Positions 44,990 through 55,214 of a stretch of DNA of 64,000 nt are shown in pieces. Under the pieces are notes generated by a model. That model made no database searches and was not told the DNA's origin. It worked only from the letters and a program-made list of their open reading frames with translations. Source of the DNA: Halichondria panicea (Eukaryota > Porifera > Demospongiae > Suberitida > Halichondriidae). How positions within the stretch are numbered: the stretch's first letter is position 1; every line of letters begins with the position of its first letter. The DNA lies in contig NC_087377.1 in NCBI RefSeq assembly GCF_963675165.1, positions 8,077,122 through 8,141,121 on the forward strand, given 5' to 3'. The translations under genes and the position numbers were made by a program.

Positions 44990-45270
44990 GTTCTAGTGCA
45001 GAGCTAACTACTAAGTAGAGTAGCAACACTCGGTGAACACATTTTGCTATGGACTATGGCATTCCAAGTAAGCAAAACTAGGCATAACTCGAGAACGAAG
45101 CTTTATTTTGCAAATCCAACCATTGCAAGCCAAGAAAACATGACTAGAAGCCTATAGAAACTCTTACTTGCATTTCATTGACCCTTGAGCAGCTGAAATA
45201 GTCTACACACACAGACACACAAACACACTACCATATACCTCGCTTGCGCATGTGCACCGAGACATAACTA
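44990..45270. repeat. Dispersed repeat, also at 49480-49785
   Basis: Both loci read ctagcg(t/c)t(c)tagtgca, cataactcgagaa(c/a)gaagc, tagaagcctatagaa and a (ac)n-like acacacagacaca tail, in the same order and orientation. Non-coding, probably a SINE or MITE. Confidence 0.75.
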
Positions 45271-45744
45271 TAAGCTCAGCTTGCACTTTTAGCAGAATCT
45301 CATCAAATTGAATCTACAAGCCCAAAAAGGTGCTCAGTCACACATCTCCATGCGATTATATAGACTATTACTCACAGTGACTCAGTATTAGGCAGATCTC
45401 CACGTGGCAGAATTAAAACATGGCTATGAAGGTGTTGTTGTCTTACATGGATAGGAATAAACCTATCACAATTCCAGCCCAAGTTCAAGCTGTGCCGTTT
45501 CTAAAAGCTGAATTTGTAAAGCATTTCAACTTTATAAAACGTGAAGCTTAGTATTGTTTTTAAAATATGAACCTTACTTGGACTGAGTTTTAGACAAAGA
45601 TGCTGTTATAAAAGATAAGGACAAATTAAAGGTGGTTGTGATACCACTTCCTACCTAGGGTGAAGAGCTAGAGCTATCTGATCAATTCGGAAAGGTTAGT
45701 TTGTAGTACATGCATGTAGTTAAATGCAGTCTTATACATTGGTA

Positions 45745-45993
45745 TCATCGATATCTGAAAAACCATGCAGTAAGTAGGTCATCAAAAATTTTAGTTGAAG
45801 ATGTGATGATAATGTTGTGACCTCTCTGGGCGTACTCTTGTTTTTCTTTTGAAGGAATTAATGGAGTCTTGCTAAAACAAGTACATGGAAAACAAGGAAT
45901 TGCCTTACAGTGCAAGCGTACATACAGTATGATCAAGGCAATTCCTACACAGCATGCTGCCATATAGTAGTAAGGAACCACATAACGCCAGTT
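45745..45993 (-). CDS. Possible C-terminal exon with one membrane segment
   Basis: The minus-strand frame contains NWRYVVPYYYM, a 20-residue hydrophobic stretch (ACCVGIALIILYVRL), a Cys-rich juxtamembrane piece (CFPCTCFS) and a polar tail ending in TGA. No AG acceptor is obvious at its start. A possible membrane protein tail; otherwise chance. Confidence 0.3.
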   Translation of the reverse strand, partial: NWRYVVPYYYMAACCVGIALIILYVRLHCKAIPCFPCTCFSKTPLIPSKEKQEYAQRGHNIIITSSTKIFDDLLTAWFFRYR

Positions 45994-46559
45994 GAGGTAT
46001 AATTATAATTATGGTTTTTACATTCAGGTCGAAAAGAATTGTGTCTGAATAAAGCATACACGTGGCTAGCTCAAAAGAAACCGGAATCAATACAGTCAGC
46101 GTGTAAGTGATTACATTATGAAACTAGTGTTCAAGCTGGCGCTGTGCTAATGCCTCTCGCCATGTTTTTGCTTTCGCTGAAAAGTATTAGAGTGTTATAT
46201 TAGTTTCTATAATGAATTTTATATTAAAGTTAGCTTATCTATATAAAGTCACTGAGAAGAAAATACTTATTTACATGCATCTATTGTTGTATTATGTGGC
46301 TTACCAGGACCTCAAGAAAGAAGAAAATTGATCCTTCCAGGATCTGTGTAGTTGCAGTGTATATAATATCTAAGAAGAAAAGACCTGTGTACATGCATAT
46401 TGTTATCTATATTGTTATATGGTAGTGTTTTGTGGCTTACCAGGCCTTCAAGACAAAGATGATTCTGCCAGGAAGTCTTGGATACAGAGGTTTTCAGGTT
46501 CCTTGAGAAACTATCATGTGCGCTTGCGCAAAACATTGAACTATGTACTCTGGTTTGCT

Positions 46560-46850
46560 GTGTCAGCACAGCTGCAAGATCATCTGATCATGGAACCAGG
46601 ACAGCCTTTGTGTTCACTTTCGCTTGCTGTAGCTGCCACTGGGCGCCGAGTGACTATTAATAGTGGATCACAGAAACAAGTATCAAAGAACGGTGGTGGG
46701 TGCGTGTTAATTACACCATTAAGTAAAGGTACATATTCAATGCCAAATGTGCCTACTGCAAAACTCAATACAACATTACAAGGAGCTTCCCCACTTCTAT
46801 CCAAAGTTTTGGTGAAAGTTGCATCAAAAGATGGGCCTATAAGCTCCTAA
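46560..46850 (+). CDS. Open frame upstream of the PB1-like ORF within the element
   Basis: A frame open from 46419 crosses the left terminal repeat. From Met 46590 it reads PGQPLCSLSLAVAATGRRVT, then SKNGGGCVLITPLSKGTYSM and SPLLSKVLVKVASKDG. Before the LINE insertion it would have closed soon after position 46833. It may be a leader ORF, part of the 5' UTR of the PB1-like ORF, or chance. Confidence 0.3.
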   Translation: MSAQLQDHLIMEPGQPLCSLSLAVAATGRRVTINSGSQKQVSKNGGGCVLITPLSKGTYSMPNVPTAKLNTTLQGASPLLSKVLVKVASKDGPISS

Positions 46851-47436
46851 CCCAAACTTGAATACTGCGCCGCAGTATGGGACCCCCATCAATCAACACT
46901 CACCAAGAAACTGGAGAACACCCAATCATTTGCCTGCAAAATCATAACCAAAGAATGGAAATCTGACTATACTTCTCTACTTAACAAACTCCAACTCAAA
47001 TCTCTTAAAGACCGCAGGAATATCCAAAAACTTAAAGTATGCTTCAAAATCATCAACAACAAATCCTGTATTCCTCCCTCTGTCTTCTCACCCCACCCAT
47101 CCCCTTCCCCCCGTCATCCGCACAGCCAAATACTCTTTATACCACATGTGGGCACCTCATCCCACAAACATTCCTTTTTTCTGGATGTAATACCAAAATG
47201 GAATTCTTTACCACCAGAAGTTATCAACAGCTCCTCTGATTCATCATTTAAATCGAACCTCAGTAGCTTTTTGTGTAATAATTATTATAATTAGCCGTAG
47301 CTCCTGTTTTATTTCTCTGTTTTTGTGTTGTCCAGGGGAAGTCTTCACACTAGCCATCTGAGCTACCTGATCTACCCTTATGCACACCTTGGTTTTGCAT
47401 AAAAATTTCTTAAATAAAAAAAAAAAAAAAAAAAAA
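46834..47436 (+). mobile_element. 5'-truncated LINE with poly(A) tail
   Basis: It encodes the C-terminal end of a LINE reverse transcriptase: PKLEYCAAVWDPH, then KSLKDRRNIQKLKVCFKIIN, and IPKWNSLPPEVINS. It ends with 21 A residues (47416-47436). The sequence aaaagatg occurs just before it (46826-46833) and at its 3' end (47433-47440), fitting a short target duplication that overlaps the poly(A). It differs from the (attg)n-tailed LINE at 16217. Confidence 0.85.
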
Positions 47437-47437
47437 G

Positions 47438-48163
47438 ATGTTCACTCTTCGTGATTTAGATATTACTACAATTCTCACATGTGAGAACTTAAAAGATGCC
47501 ATTAAGAGACAGTTAACTGATGACATTGTTGATAGTGACTTCGATGTTGGATATGTGGAGGGTTCAAGTGTTGTGCGGATTAGAAATAGGCGTGATCTGG
47601 AGGAGGTGTGGTCCTGTATTGCAAAAAGTAAAGGCAAAGTAATGCTGTGGTGTGATGGCTTAAGCAACACCAAAGAGAGTCGCAAGCGTCCTCGAAGTGA
47701 TGGCGTATCTGTGGTTAATACAAAGAAAAAAGTACCTGACAAGGCTGACAAGGAACAGAAAGTTCAGCAACTGGTCGACTCATTGAAAGAAAAGCACCTT
47801 AGTGATTATACACCTATGCAATTTCGTATATGGGCCGAAATGGTAGCAAGTGGTATGTATTGTAGTATGGACAATCCGCCTAACACCACAATGTTCACTC
47901 GTGCTGGCAGCGGCACTCCATCTCGAAATGTGCCAGTTGCTCGGGCTCTCTCTGATGCGGCAACTGTGATTGCTACAGCTTTGTCTCCTACCAGTTCGAC
48001 ACATATTTCAAGCAATAGCCCAGCAAAAGTTATAGAAAGTAGGTCGAAGCTATACAGGCAGTTGAATGAACTACAAAATCTAAAGCAAAGCGGGGTGTTG
48101 ACTGACGAGGAATATTGTGAAGAGAAGGGTACAATCATGAAGTTACTTCAACAACTAAAGTGA
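47438..48163 (+). CDS. Transposon-borne PB1-like accessory protein (ORF1)
   Basis: An intact 241-aa frame. Residues 1-75 form a ubiquitin-like/PB1-like fold candidate: MFTLRDLDITTILTCENLKD, DDIVDSDFDVGYVEGSSVVR and KVMLWCDGL. A basic linker (KRPRSDGV...TKKKVPDK) follows. A middle conserved-looking block LSDYTPMQFRIWAEMVASGM precedes a Ser/Pro-rich stretch and a C-terminal coiled coil (RQLNELQNLKQSGVLTDEEY...MKLLQQLK). PB1-type domains mediate oligomerisation, so a structural or transposase-partner role is plausible but unproven. The ATG is the 3' copy of the LINE target duplication, so the original promoter and 5' UTR are now separated by 604 bp of LINE. Confidence 0.75.
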   Translation: MFTLRDLDITTILTCENLKDAIKRQLTDDIVDSDFDVGYVEGSSVVRIRNRRDLEEVWSCIAKSKGKVMLWCDGLSNTKESRKRPRSDGVSVVNTKKKVPDKADKEQKVQQLVDSLKEKHLSDYTPMQFRIWAEMVASGMYCSMDNPPNTTMFTRAGSGTPSRNVPVARALSDAATVIATALSPTSSTHISSNSPAKVIESRSKLYRQLNELQNLKQSGVLTDEEYCEEKGTIMKLLQQLK

Positions 48164-48233
48164 CATAATATTGATTAAACTGACAATTTTTGGTGTGCTG
48201 TGCATAGTTATTATTATACGTTGTGATAATGTT

Positions 48234-49202
48234 TTAGTCAATGTATCCACTATGAGAGATATAAGAAAGGCAGTCTTGTTTGGTTACCATACTAAATGCC
48301 ATACTTAAGAGTACTCTTGAGGCACTGCATGATTGAAATACTCCATCGTTTTGCTTCATAATTGATTTCACTTGACTGAAAACCTCTTCGCAAGGATTCA
48401 AATCAGGTGAGTATGGAGGGAGAAAAAGCAGTCGTGCTCCTTCTTGGTTTTCAATTAAATCCATAACACCCTCCACATGGTGTATGGAGGCATTGTCCAT
48501 AATCACAACTGAATGGGGATTTACCCAATTGAATGGATTTAGAATTGGAAGAACACAATCTCTCAAAAACTGCTCAAACCTTCCACCATCCACAGTCCCT
48601 TCAAAGAAGCATACATCATGTATTCCATCAAGGGACAGTACAGGAATTGCTGAGTAGCGTGTTCCACATGCTAGCAGCCTATGGTCTCTGGGCGTCATAC
48701 CTCTTATACTGTATGCCCATTTTCGTACACAATTTCTTCTATCACACCCTGTCTCATCTAGCCATATGAGCATTCTTGGATCATAGGTTGTAACTTCAGC
48801 CATAAACTTAGCACGTAATTCATCATTACGCCGTATATGAATGTGTTGAATAACTTGCCGTGTACAGTTCATGAACTTCAGTGTTCGACAGATGGTTGCA
48901 ACACTTACAGTAACGCCAAACATTGTAACAAGTTTTGCTTGAATTTCATGTAAGTATATGCCAGTGTTCTCCAAAATGATTCGTAGAAGTACAAGCTGTT
49001 CAAAATCTCCGAGTAGTTTCTGAGGACCATGTGTTGAAACTCTTGGCGCTACATCACCAGTTTGCTCAAAAGCATTAATATATCTATAGACAGTGCTCTC
49101 AGAAAGGCTGACTTGGTGTGATATGTCTTTACAATTCAAGTGATGAGCAAGATGGAGCCAAATTACTCTCCAACAAAGGTCCAACGAGTATGGAATCGGC
49201 AT
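48234..49202 (-). CDS. Tc1/mariner-IS630 transposase, DD35E
   Basis: Intact 322-aa frame from ATG 49202. The N-terminal region has two helix-turn-helix-like segments (CKDISHQVSLSESTVYRYIN near residues 24-43, and VTVSVATICRTLK near 97-109) that would bind the terminal repeats. The DDE_3 catalytic core shows IWLDETG (Asp149), VVIMDNASIHH (Asp236) and PPYSPDLNPCEEVF (Glu272). By my count 35 residues separate the second Asp from the Glu, against 34 in classical Tc1. No stops or frame breaks are seen, so it may be active. It cuts and pastes at TA dinucleotides. Confidence 0.9.
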   Translation of the reverse strand: MPIPYSLDLCWRVIWLHLAHHLNCKDISHQVSLSESTVYRYINAFEQTGDVAPRVSTHGPQKLLGDFEQLVLLRIILENTGIYLHEIQAKLVTMFGVTVSVATICRTLKFMNCTRQVIQHIHIRRNDELRAKFMAEVTTYDPRMLIWLDETGCDRRNCVRKWAYSIRGMTPRDHRLLACGTRYSAIPVLSLDGIHDVCFFEGTVDGGRFEQFLRDCVLPILNPFNWVNPHSVVIMDNASIHHVEGVMDLIENQEGARLLFLPPYSPDLNPCEEVFSQVKSIMKQNDGVFQSCSASRVLLSMAFSMVTKQDCLSYISHSGYID

Positions 49203-49876
49203 CTTAGTTTTTGAATTTCGCGAGTTTATTGATTGAAGTAGCCGGGCGGAGTCTATAGCTATTGTGCATTGCGCATGCTCTATTTATTTCACAGTCACTA
49301 TAGTCAACCAACCTGAAAACCTCTGTATTATTTCTCACACATGGGGAATGAGCGCGCATGCGCATTACATCCACAGGAATAATTAAAGGGTGTGTCCAAA
49401 GAGATCAATTTTCACAAATGGCTACTGCTAGCTAGCTGTTTTAACAGATATTTTCTGAGTATTGTAGCTAACAAAAAGCTAGCGCTTTAGTGCAAGGCTA
49501 ACTCATATGTTGAATAGAAAGTTTGTGCGGACAGATGATGCTATGAAAGATTCTGAAGAGACTGCAACAGCCTTCAATGTGAGTCAAACTAGCCATAACT
49601 CGAGAAAGAAGCTTTAGTTTGCTAATCCACGAATCAAAATCCAAGAGAACGTGGCTAGAAGCCTATAGAAGCTGTTAGCTTTCGTCGCATTGCAACCGTT
49701 GAGCAGTTACAGCTGGAACAGACACACACACAGACACAGTCAGCTTTACCTTATCCCTCATGCGGCTACGCCTCGAGGCATAATTAACAATGCTACATGT
49801 GATTAACAGAAAATTAATCTATCAGTTAATTGTGTGGGCTGTGAAAGAGTTTAAATTATGGCTATATCCAGATACT

Positions 49877-50107
49877 TATGGAGCTTAATTTGTGTCAAAA
49901 TTCTAAGAGCAGTTTATTCAATTCCAAGTCCATGTTCCAATTCAAATTCCAATATTAAATGTCAACAATCCAATGCAAATTCCAAAGGCACATACACACA
50001 TATGGAGCTTAATTTGTGTCAAAATTCTAAGAGCAGTTTATTCAATTCCAAGTCCATGTTAAATGTCAACAATCCAATGCAAATTCCAAAGGCACATACA
50101 CACATAC
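49877..50107. repeat. Two-copy tandem duplication
   Basis: tatggagcttaatttgtgtc begins both copies (49877 and 50001); the second lacks 20 nt (the ccaattcaaattccaatatt block). The duplication keeps one reading frame open by chance. Confidence 0.8.
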
Positions 50108-50420
50108 AGTAAAAACATTACAATTTCAAGTCAGTGTTCCAATTAAAATTCCAATATTTAATGTATTTCTCGTAAACAATAATATTTCCAAAATTTAATA
50201 GTATTCATTGTCCGTAACATAGTCCAACACTTCTTGGAAGACATCTACAGCATGAACACTGGAATGGAGAGTTCTTTGTAGAGGATAGAATGCTGGAAAT
50301 GAGTCTATCGTACACACAAGGGGAACAATTGAACAGATACGAGAGATATTTATTTTTTAGCTTTGCACAGAGGATGTTCACCTTTCAACCAGACTGTTAT
50401 TAAAGAATGACCTAAAGCTG

Positions 50421-51088
50421 ATGCTGAGGATAATGAGACTAAGAATGAAGAAAAGGAGACGTTCTGTTGAGATAGATCCCAATGACATAGTCAGCAGTTT
50501 CTTAAGCCTCTACGAAACTGGCTTTGATGTTGCCATTCCGTTGGAGGTGTCGTTCCGTCATCAACAGGCAATTGATGTCGGAGGTGTGCGGAGGCATTTT
50601 CTTTCTCAGTTGCTGATAAACTTAGCTACGAGCAGTACCCTCTCATTGTTTGAAGGACAATTAGCTACGGGTGTTTTACCTTCTGTCAACCAGCATGCAG
50701 TGATGGCAGGCTATGTTAAGATGTTTGGTCAAGTGATAGTCCACAGTGTCCTTCAGGAGGGGCCTGCATTTCCCTACTTCCCCAAGTCTGTGTTTTTGTA
50801 TCTGTGCAAAAAGGATTTGAATGCTGCCGTTCCCTTTTTGACAAAAAAAGATTTGCCACTGCCATCACGGATGATTGTCAATCAGGTGCGCAAATAATAA
50901 TTATGTTTGTGTATTATACATGTACAAGACATTGATTTGAGAACCACCTTTTTTCCTATCATCGTTATCGCTTTTCTATTTCTTTATAGATACTAGAAGC
51001 AAGCACTGATGAAGAGCTAATGACTATGGCAAGAGAGGAAGAGTGTGCTCTGTTGCTGGCTCAAAGTGGTTCACGAGCGTTACTGAAG
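50421..51088 (+). CDS. HECT-like E3 domain fragment, two exons
   Basis: Exon 50421-50885 (donor gtgcgc) and exon 50990-51088 (acceptor tctttatag, donor gtaatt) join in phase 0. The first encodes a basic start, then DPNDIVSSFLSLYETGFDVA, the HECT N-lobe signature AIDVGGVRRHFLSQLL (the conserved DxGGxxREFF-type motif), a TLSLFEG strand, and GQVIVHSVLQEGPAFPYF. These match HECT domains of the G2E3-like kind often found in sponge and cnidarian gene families. The C-lobe with the catalytic Cys is not found downstream; 51219 onward is a mobile element. So this is truncated or interrupted. Confidence 0.65.
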
Positions 51089-51218
51089 GTAATTCAATGC
51101 AAACTCATAAAAAAGTGGAACCTCCGCAACCACACGACGCGTTGCTAGGGAAGTTGCATTCGTATCTCTTCCCCTAGAGGCATATATCACACACTGAACA
51201 TTTCTACTATATAGTATA

Positions 51219-52529
51219 GCCTCGATCCCAGGCCGATCCGTCTCTAATTGAACGCTAGGTCGCCTCCTCAGCCTGGTATTGATTGTATCTGGGCGTGACC
51301 GGAAACTGGTAAGTATCAGCTATGTACTGTAAAATCTTCAGTTCATCACAGTTGGCTAAAAATACAGCGATATAATGATATAATGACACTAGAAATTAAT
51401 ACTGTGCACACCAGTACTGCGTCCATAATAAATGCAGATGTTTAGAAGCGAAGATCTCAAACAAGAGCTTCCAGAAAGACTTAATAATTACTGCGCCTTC
51501 AGATGGCATAACAAAGATTGTGTGTTCACAGTGCATCAAGAGACAGTAGAATCCTGACGTCACTGGTCAGGATAGCAACCACAAGTGTTGAAAGAGCCAT
51601 TCCACGTCAGTAGTTTTAGTGCAGGTAGTTCTATAAGATCGGACCCTTGGGAAGGACACGAGTGGCACTGGGGCATCCTCTTTCAATGAGTTCACACCCA
51701 TCAGCTAGGAGGAGTACGACGGGGGTTGGAGGGGAAGGTTCCATTTTGCTCCTGTATACAAATTAGTATGAACTTAAATTCACCATTCCACTATACATTT
51801 TGTAACTCACAGTGATGGTCCACACAAAACTAGCCACGATCCCAGGCCGCACTTCCTTGAAGGCCGGTGAAGGAGGCTATCACAACACCAGTGCCAGTGC
51901 CGTAATGTCATATCTTGATCCAGATACCAAGGATTGGGCTATAGGCTATAGTGTACAATTTCCAATGATGAAAGGGTATTATTGATTTATATCGCTCACC
52001 TTGACAATACATCCCAGGCCCAGCCACTTGTGGACACCCCTGAGCATAGTATACAAGAGATCGATGGCCAGAGTCTGAGGATAGACTCTACCAAGTGTAT
52101 CTGGCAATCAATGGTCTAATCAAGCGCTTGTATTAAATTGTGTAGTCAATCAAAAGTAGCCACTGATAGCAGAAACTTGAGAACCTAGATCTGTTCTTTC
52201 ACAAGAGTGATGCTCCTTCTTCCTTGGCACAAGACAGCTCCTCACACTCTAGCTAGCTAAGCCTATATCTATGACAAACTAAACGAATAGACCTATGACA
52301 CGGAGTTCTTTGTGATTTAACGGTGATTTTACGGAGTAAGTATGCTTACATACACTATTAGTGTTTCTATTCGCTCCACCTTGCTCAGGTATTCGCTCTT
52401 TTTTAGTGAATACCTGAGCAACCACAGCAACCACAGCACATGCCCAGATACACGCCCAGATACAATCAATACCAGGCCGAGGAGGCGACCTAGCGTTCAA
52501 TTAGAGACGGATCGGCCTGGGATCGAGGC
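51219..52529. mobile_element. 1.31-kb element with about 90-bp terminal inverted repeats
   Basis: 51219-51300 and 52448-52529 are near-identical inverted copies (gcctcgatcccaggccgatc... to ...ggcctgggatcgaggc). Both ends are flanked by the 14-nt string tactatatagtata (51205-51218; 52530-52543), which reads as a long target duplication or a palindromic target. No transposase ORF is visible inside. Solo ends of the same family occur near 7935, 17509, 52600-52697 and 61725. Confidence 0.8.
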
Positions 52530-53089
52530 TACTATATAGTATAGATGTCAATCACAAAAGGGAAGCAATTTTAGTAATCTCTGCTTTTGTTTCCGGTTCC
52601 TGCCATGCCCAGATACAATCAACAATACCAGGCCGTATTTTTCAACTTCATTCTATTAAAAAAAAATTCGGCCTGGGACCGAGGCTAGTATATAGTGCTG
52701 TGTGTGTAATGATTGTGTCCAACTAATTGTGTTGCCTGTAAGTTATTTTGTACACTACGTGCATGCATTAATTTAGATTTGATTGTAAGCTCTCGCCTGA
52801 GTTCCTTAATTCCACTGGCCTATGGACGCTGAAGGTACACGAATGGCGTCAATTTTTATGATACCCCCAGGGTTTCATCTAATGGGAGGGCATGCTTAGT
52901 TCCTCCCAAAATTTGGGACATTAGTACTGTCTATGAAGTGCAATATGTAACTATAATATCTACTGTGATGCCAGAGGAGGTCCGACATGCATGCACGAAT
53001 CACTATAAGTTCAGTGCATTGTGGTCATTGGGGTAACGTGATATGTTCAGGCCAAATGCACTGCAAATAATGGGCCTCCTTAAATTGAT

Positions 53090-53246
53090 TAGGTCCTTTC
53101 CCGACATTTTTTACCCCTCTTTGTTTACACTGGCAATGTGTCTGCTGTGGAAGTTGCTGAAGCCATATTTGTCGACAGGGATTTATCTGCTGATGAACAT
53201 GAAGTCACAAAAAAGAGGGGTAAAAAAATGTCGGGAAAGGACCTAA
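53090..53246. repeat. 157-bp inverted repeat with a coding-like loop
   Basis: The arms aggtcctttcccgacattttt and its inverse (to ggacct, 53212-53243) enclose about 90 nt. The loop and right arm form an open frame TGNVSAVEVAEAIFVDRDLS then DEHEVTKKRG, with a distinctly protein-like composition. It could be a captured exon flanked by an inverted copy of its own end. Confidence 0.6.
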
Positions 53247-53264
53247 AATTGTGACATTCCCGCA

Positions 53265-53410
53265 CCCGGTTGTGGCAATCGATCCCTCTTTGACAATCGA
53301 TGGTGGCAATCGATTCCTGCAATCGATTCCTCTATGACAATCGATGGTGGCAATCGATTCCAACGATCGATCACTTAAAGGAAATCGATAATCGCCATCA
53401 ACAATCGGAA
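53265..53410. repeat. Clustered ATCGAT-centred repeats
   Basis: At least seven copies of caatcgat with short spacers (ggtggcaatcgattcc, ctatgacaatcgatgg) occur in 140 bp. Confidence 0.7.
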
Positions 53411-53689
53411 TCAAACTCTAGTATTGTCCACTATGGCATTCCATATAGACTCGCTTCGCTTGGAGCAAGATTAACTGCGATATAGTCTTCCATGTGTCTG
53501 CGACCATCAGCATTCGTTAAGATTTATCGATCTGTTTAATTGATTATAGTAAGTACTGTACCTAATATCTGTTCATCATCATAAAGTTATTTAATCCACG
53601 GTCATGTGACAAGTGGATTTGCTGGAGATCATGTGATCAGCAGTACTAATTACAATTCAAGAAATAGAAACCTAGCAAACAAACTATAT

Positions 53690-53847
53690 TTCGTGGGATA
53701 AACTTTCGCGGAAATACTTTTAGAAAGGTTTTCGCGGATTTAATTTTCGCGGAATATAGCACCCTTTTGCAATCGCATGCATGTGGTATTAAATTCGTGG
53801 GTATAAATGTTTGCGGTTACCCACAAAAATTACCCGCTATACGGTAT
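53690..53847. mobile_element. MITE family B copy
   Basis: The left part (tatatttcgtgggataaactttcgcgg) and right end (aaaattacccgctatacggta) are partial inverted repeats. The right terminus is identical to other family B copies; the left is diverged. Confidence 0.55.
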
Positions 53848-54296
53848 GTCGTGTTCAATTTTACATTGACCCTTGCATGCAGGTACATGCACCCACCAAT
53901 GGAACAACAGCAAAATTTCCACTAGCAGAGGCCGAATAATATTGGCCACACCCCCTCCGCTGCCCCCACCCCTACCAAAGGGGTAATATGTTTCCTTAGA
54001 ATTTCCAAAACCACTGGCCAAATACCCAGCCCCTCAACCAAATACAAAGAATAAAGTTATTTATGCAAGTATAAATTTTTCGTCAATGGCAGACACTCTG
54101 AGGCAACTGGAAACTGTTTTACCGTTAATACACTCGCTTCGCTTGGAGCAAGATTAACTGCGATAATAGTCTTCCATGTGTCTGCGACCACCAGCATTCG
54201 TTTCAGCTGTCCATTAGTGTGGCTCATTTAATCATTTTTGAGAGTGTAGTGTTATCAGGTTATTGTGGTTTATAAACTATGCATGTATAAGTATAG

Positions 54297-54436
54297 GATA
54301 GACTACACCTAAGAGTAGAATATGCGTCTATGTAACCTCCGCGGTTGCGGTTAGCCCGAGGCGCAAAGCCGAGGGAATCTAACCGTAACCAAGGCGGTTA
54401 CTAAGACACATATTCTACGAGTGGGTGTGGTCTATC
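54297..54436. mobile_element. 140-bp foldback element
   Basis: Arms starting gatagactacaccta and ending gtgtggtctatc continue inward through gtagaatatgcgtct and agacacatattctac to ggttgcggttag and ctaaccgtaacc, around a cccgaggcgcaaagccgaggg tip that is itself palindromic. Non-coding. Confidence 0.75.
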
Positions 54437-55001
54437 TAACTTGGACTTCATTGCGCATGCGCGAGGCGTGGTTATAAAAAGCCAGGTTTGGTGCGTAGCA
54501 ACAGAAATTGAATTTGTGCGAGCTGGACGAGCTGGAGCTGTGAGAGACACCAGTTGACAGAAAAAGACAAGAAGATGGCTTCAAAACAACGAAAAACTAC
54601 AGTAAAACTTAGTAAAGCTTGTGAAACGCTTCCTGAAGATACTGGAAAGAACAGACACGTAAAAAGAACATAGAACTATGCTAGAACTGACTCTGCAACA
54701 CTACAAGAAGAATGAAGCACTGTGGTGGAGTGGAGGGGGTATAGAGCAGACTGGACCGGCATGGAACCTCAATAGAAAGTGTCAAGCGACTACTAAAGTG
54801 TTTTTGATGCTTCCTGGCCCCCCTGCCCATGCCCAACTGGAAAAAGCAATACAAAGCAACAGTGGACATGGAAAGAATGGATATTGACTGAAAAAACTAT
54901 TGCATTCTGTGTTTTTTATAATGTTTTTGTCATCTTCTTGTCACTTTCACTAAAAATTTCATTCCAACTTTTGAGAACTTCCTGCAAATTATTTGTCACT
55001 T

Positions 55002-55106
55002 CCTGTAGAATATACGTCCATTTCCTGTAGAATATGTGTCCACTTCCTGTAGAATATGCGCCCATTTCCTGTAGAATAAGTACCTTCCTGTAGATTATGC
55101 TTCCAT
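55002..55106. repeat. Five-copy 22-bp tandem repeat
   Basis: Units of cctgtagaatat(a/g)(c/t)gtcca(t/c)tt are repeated about 4.7 times. Confidence 0.85.
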
Positions 55107-55214
55107 GTAATCTACTGTTTTTAGCCAATCAGATCAATTACAGATGATGTAATGTAGTCTAATTATAGAGAGAGGGGAATGAACCACGAAGCTCAACCAA
55201 ACCCATACTTCACA

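Larger units (their letters stand above)
46485..49325. mobile_element. Full-length Tc1/mariner-IS630 element with two convergent ORFs
   Basis: The 16-bp terminal inverted repeats CAGAGGTTTTCAGGTT (46485-46500) and AACCTGAAAACCTCTG (49310-49325) are perfect and each is preceded or followed by TA (46483-46484; 49326-49327), the target of this superfamily. The 2841-bp element contains a plus-strand PB1-like ORF (47438-48163), a minus-strand transposase (49202-48234) whose 3' ends face each other across 70 bp, and a 5'-truncated LINE (46834-47436). Without the LINE the element would be about 2.23 kb. Confidence 0.9.
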
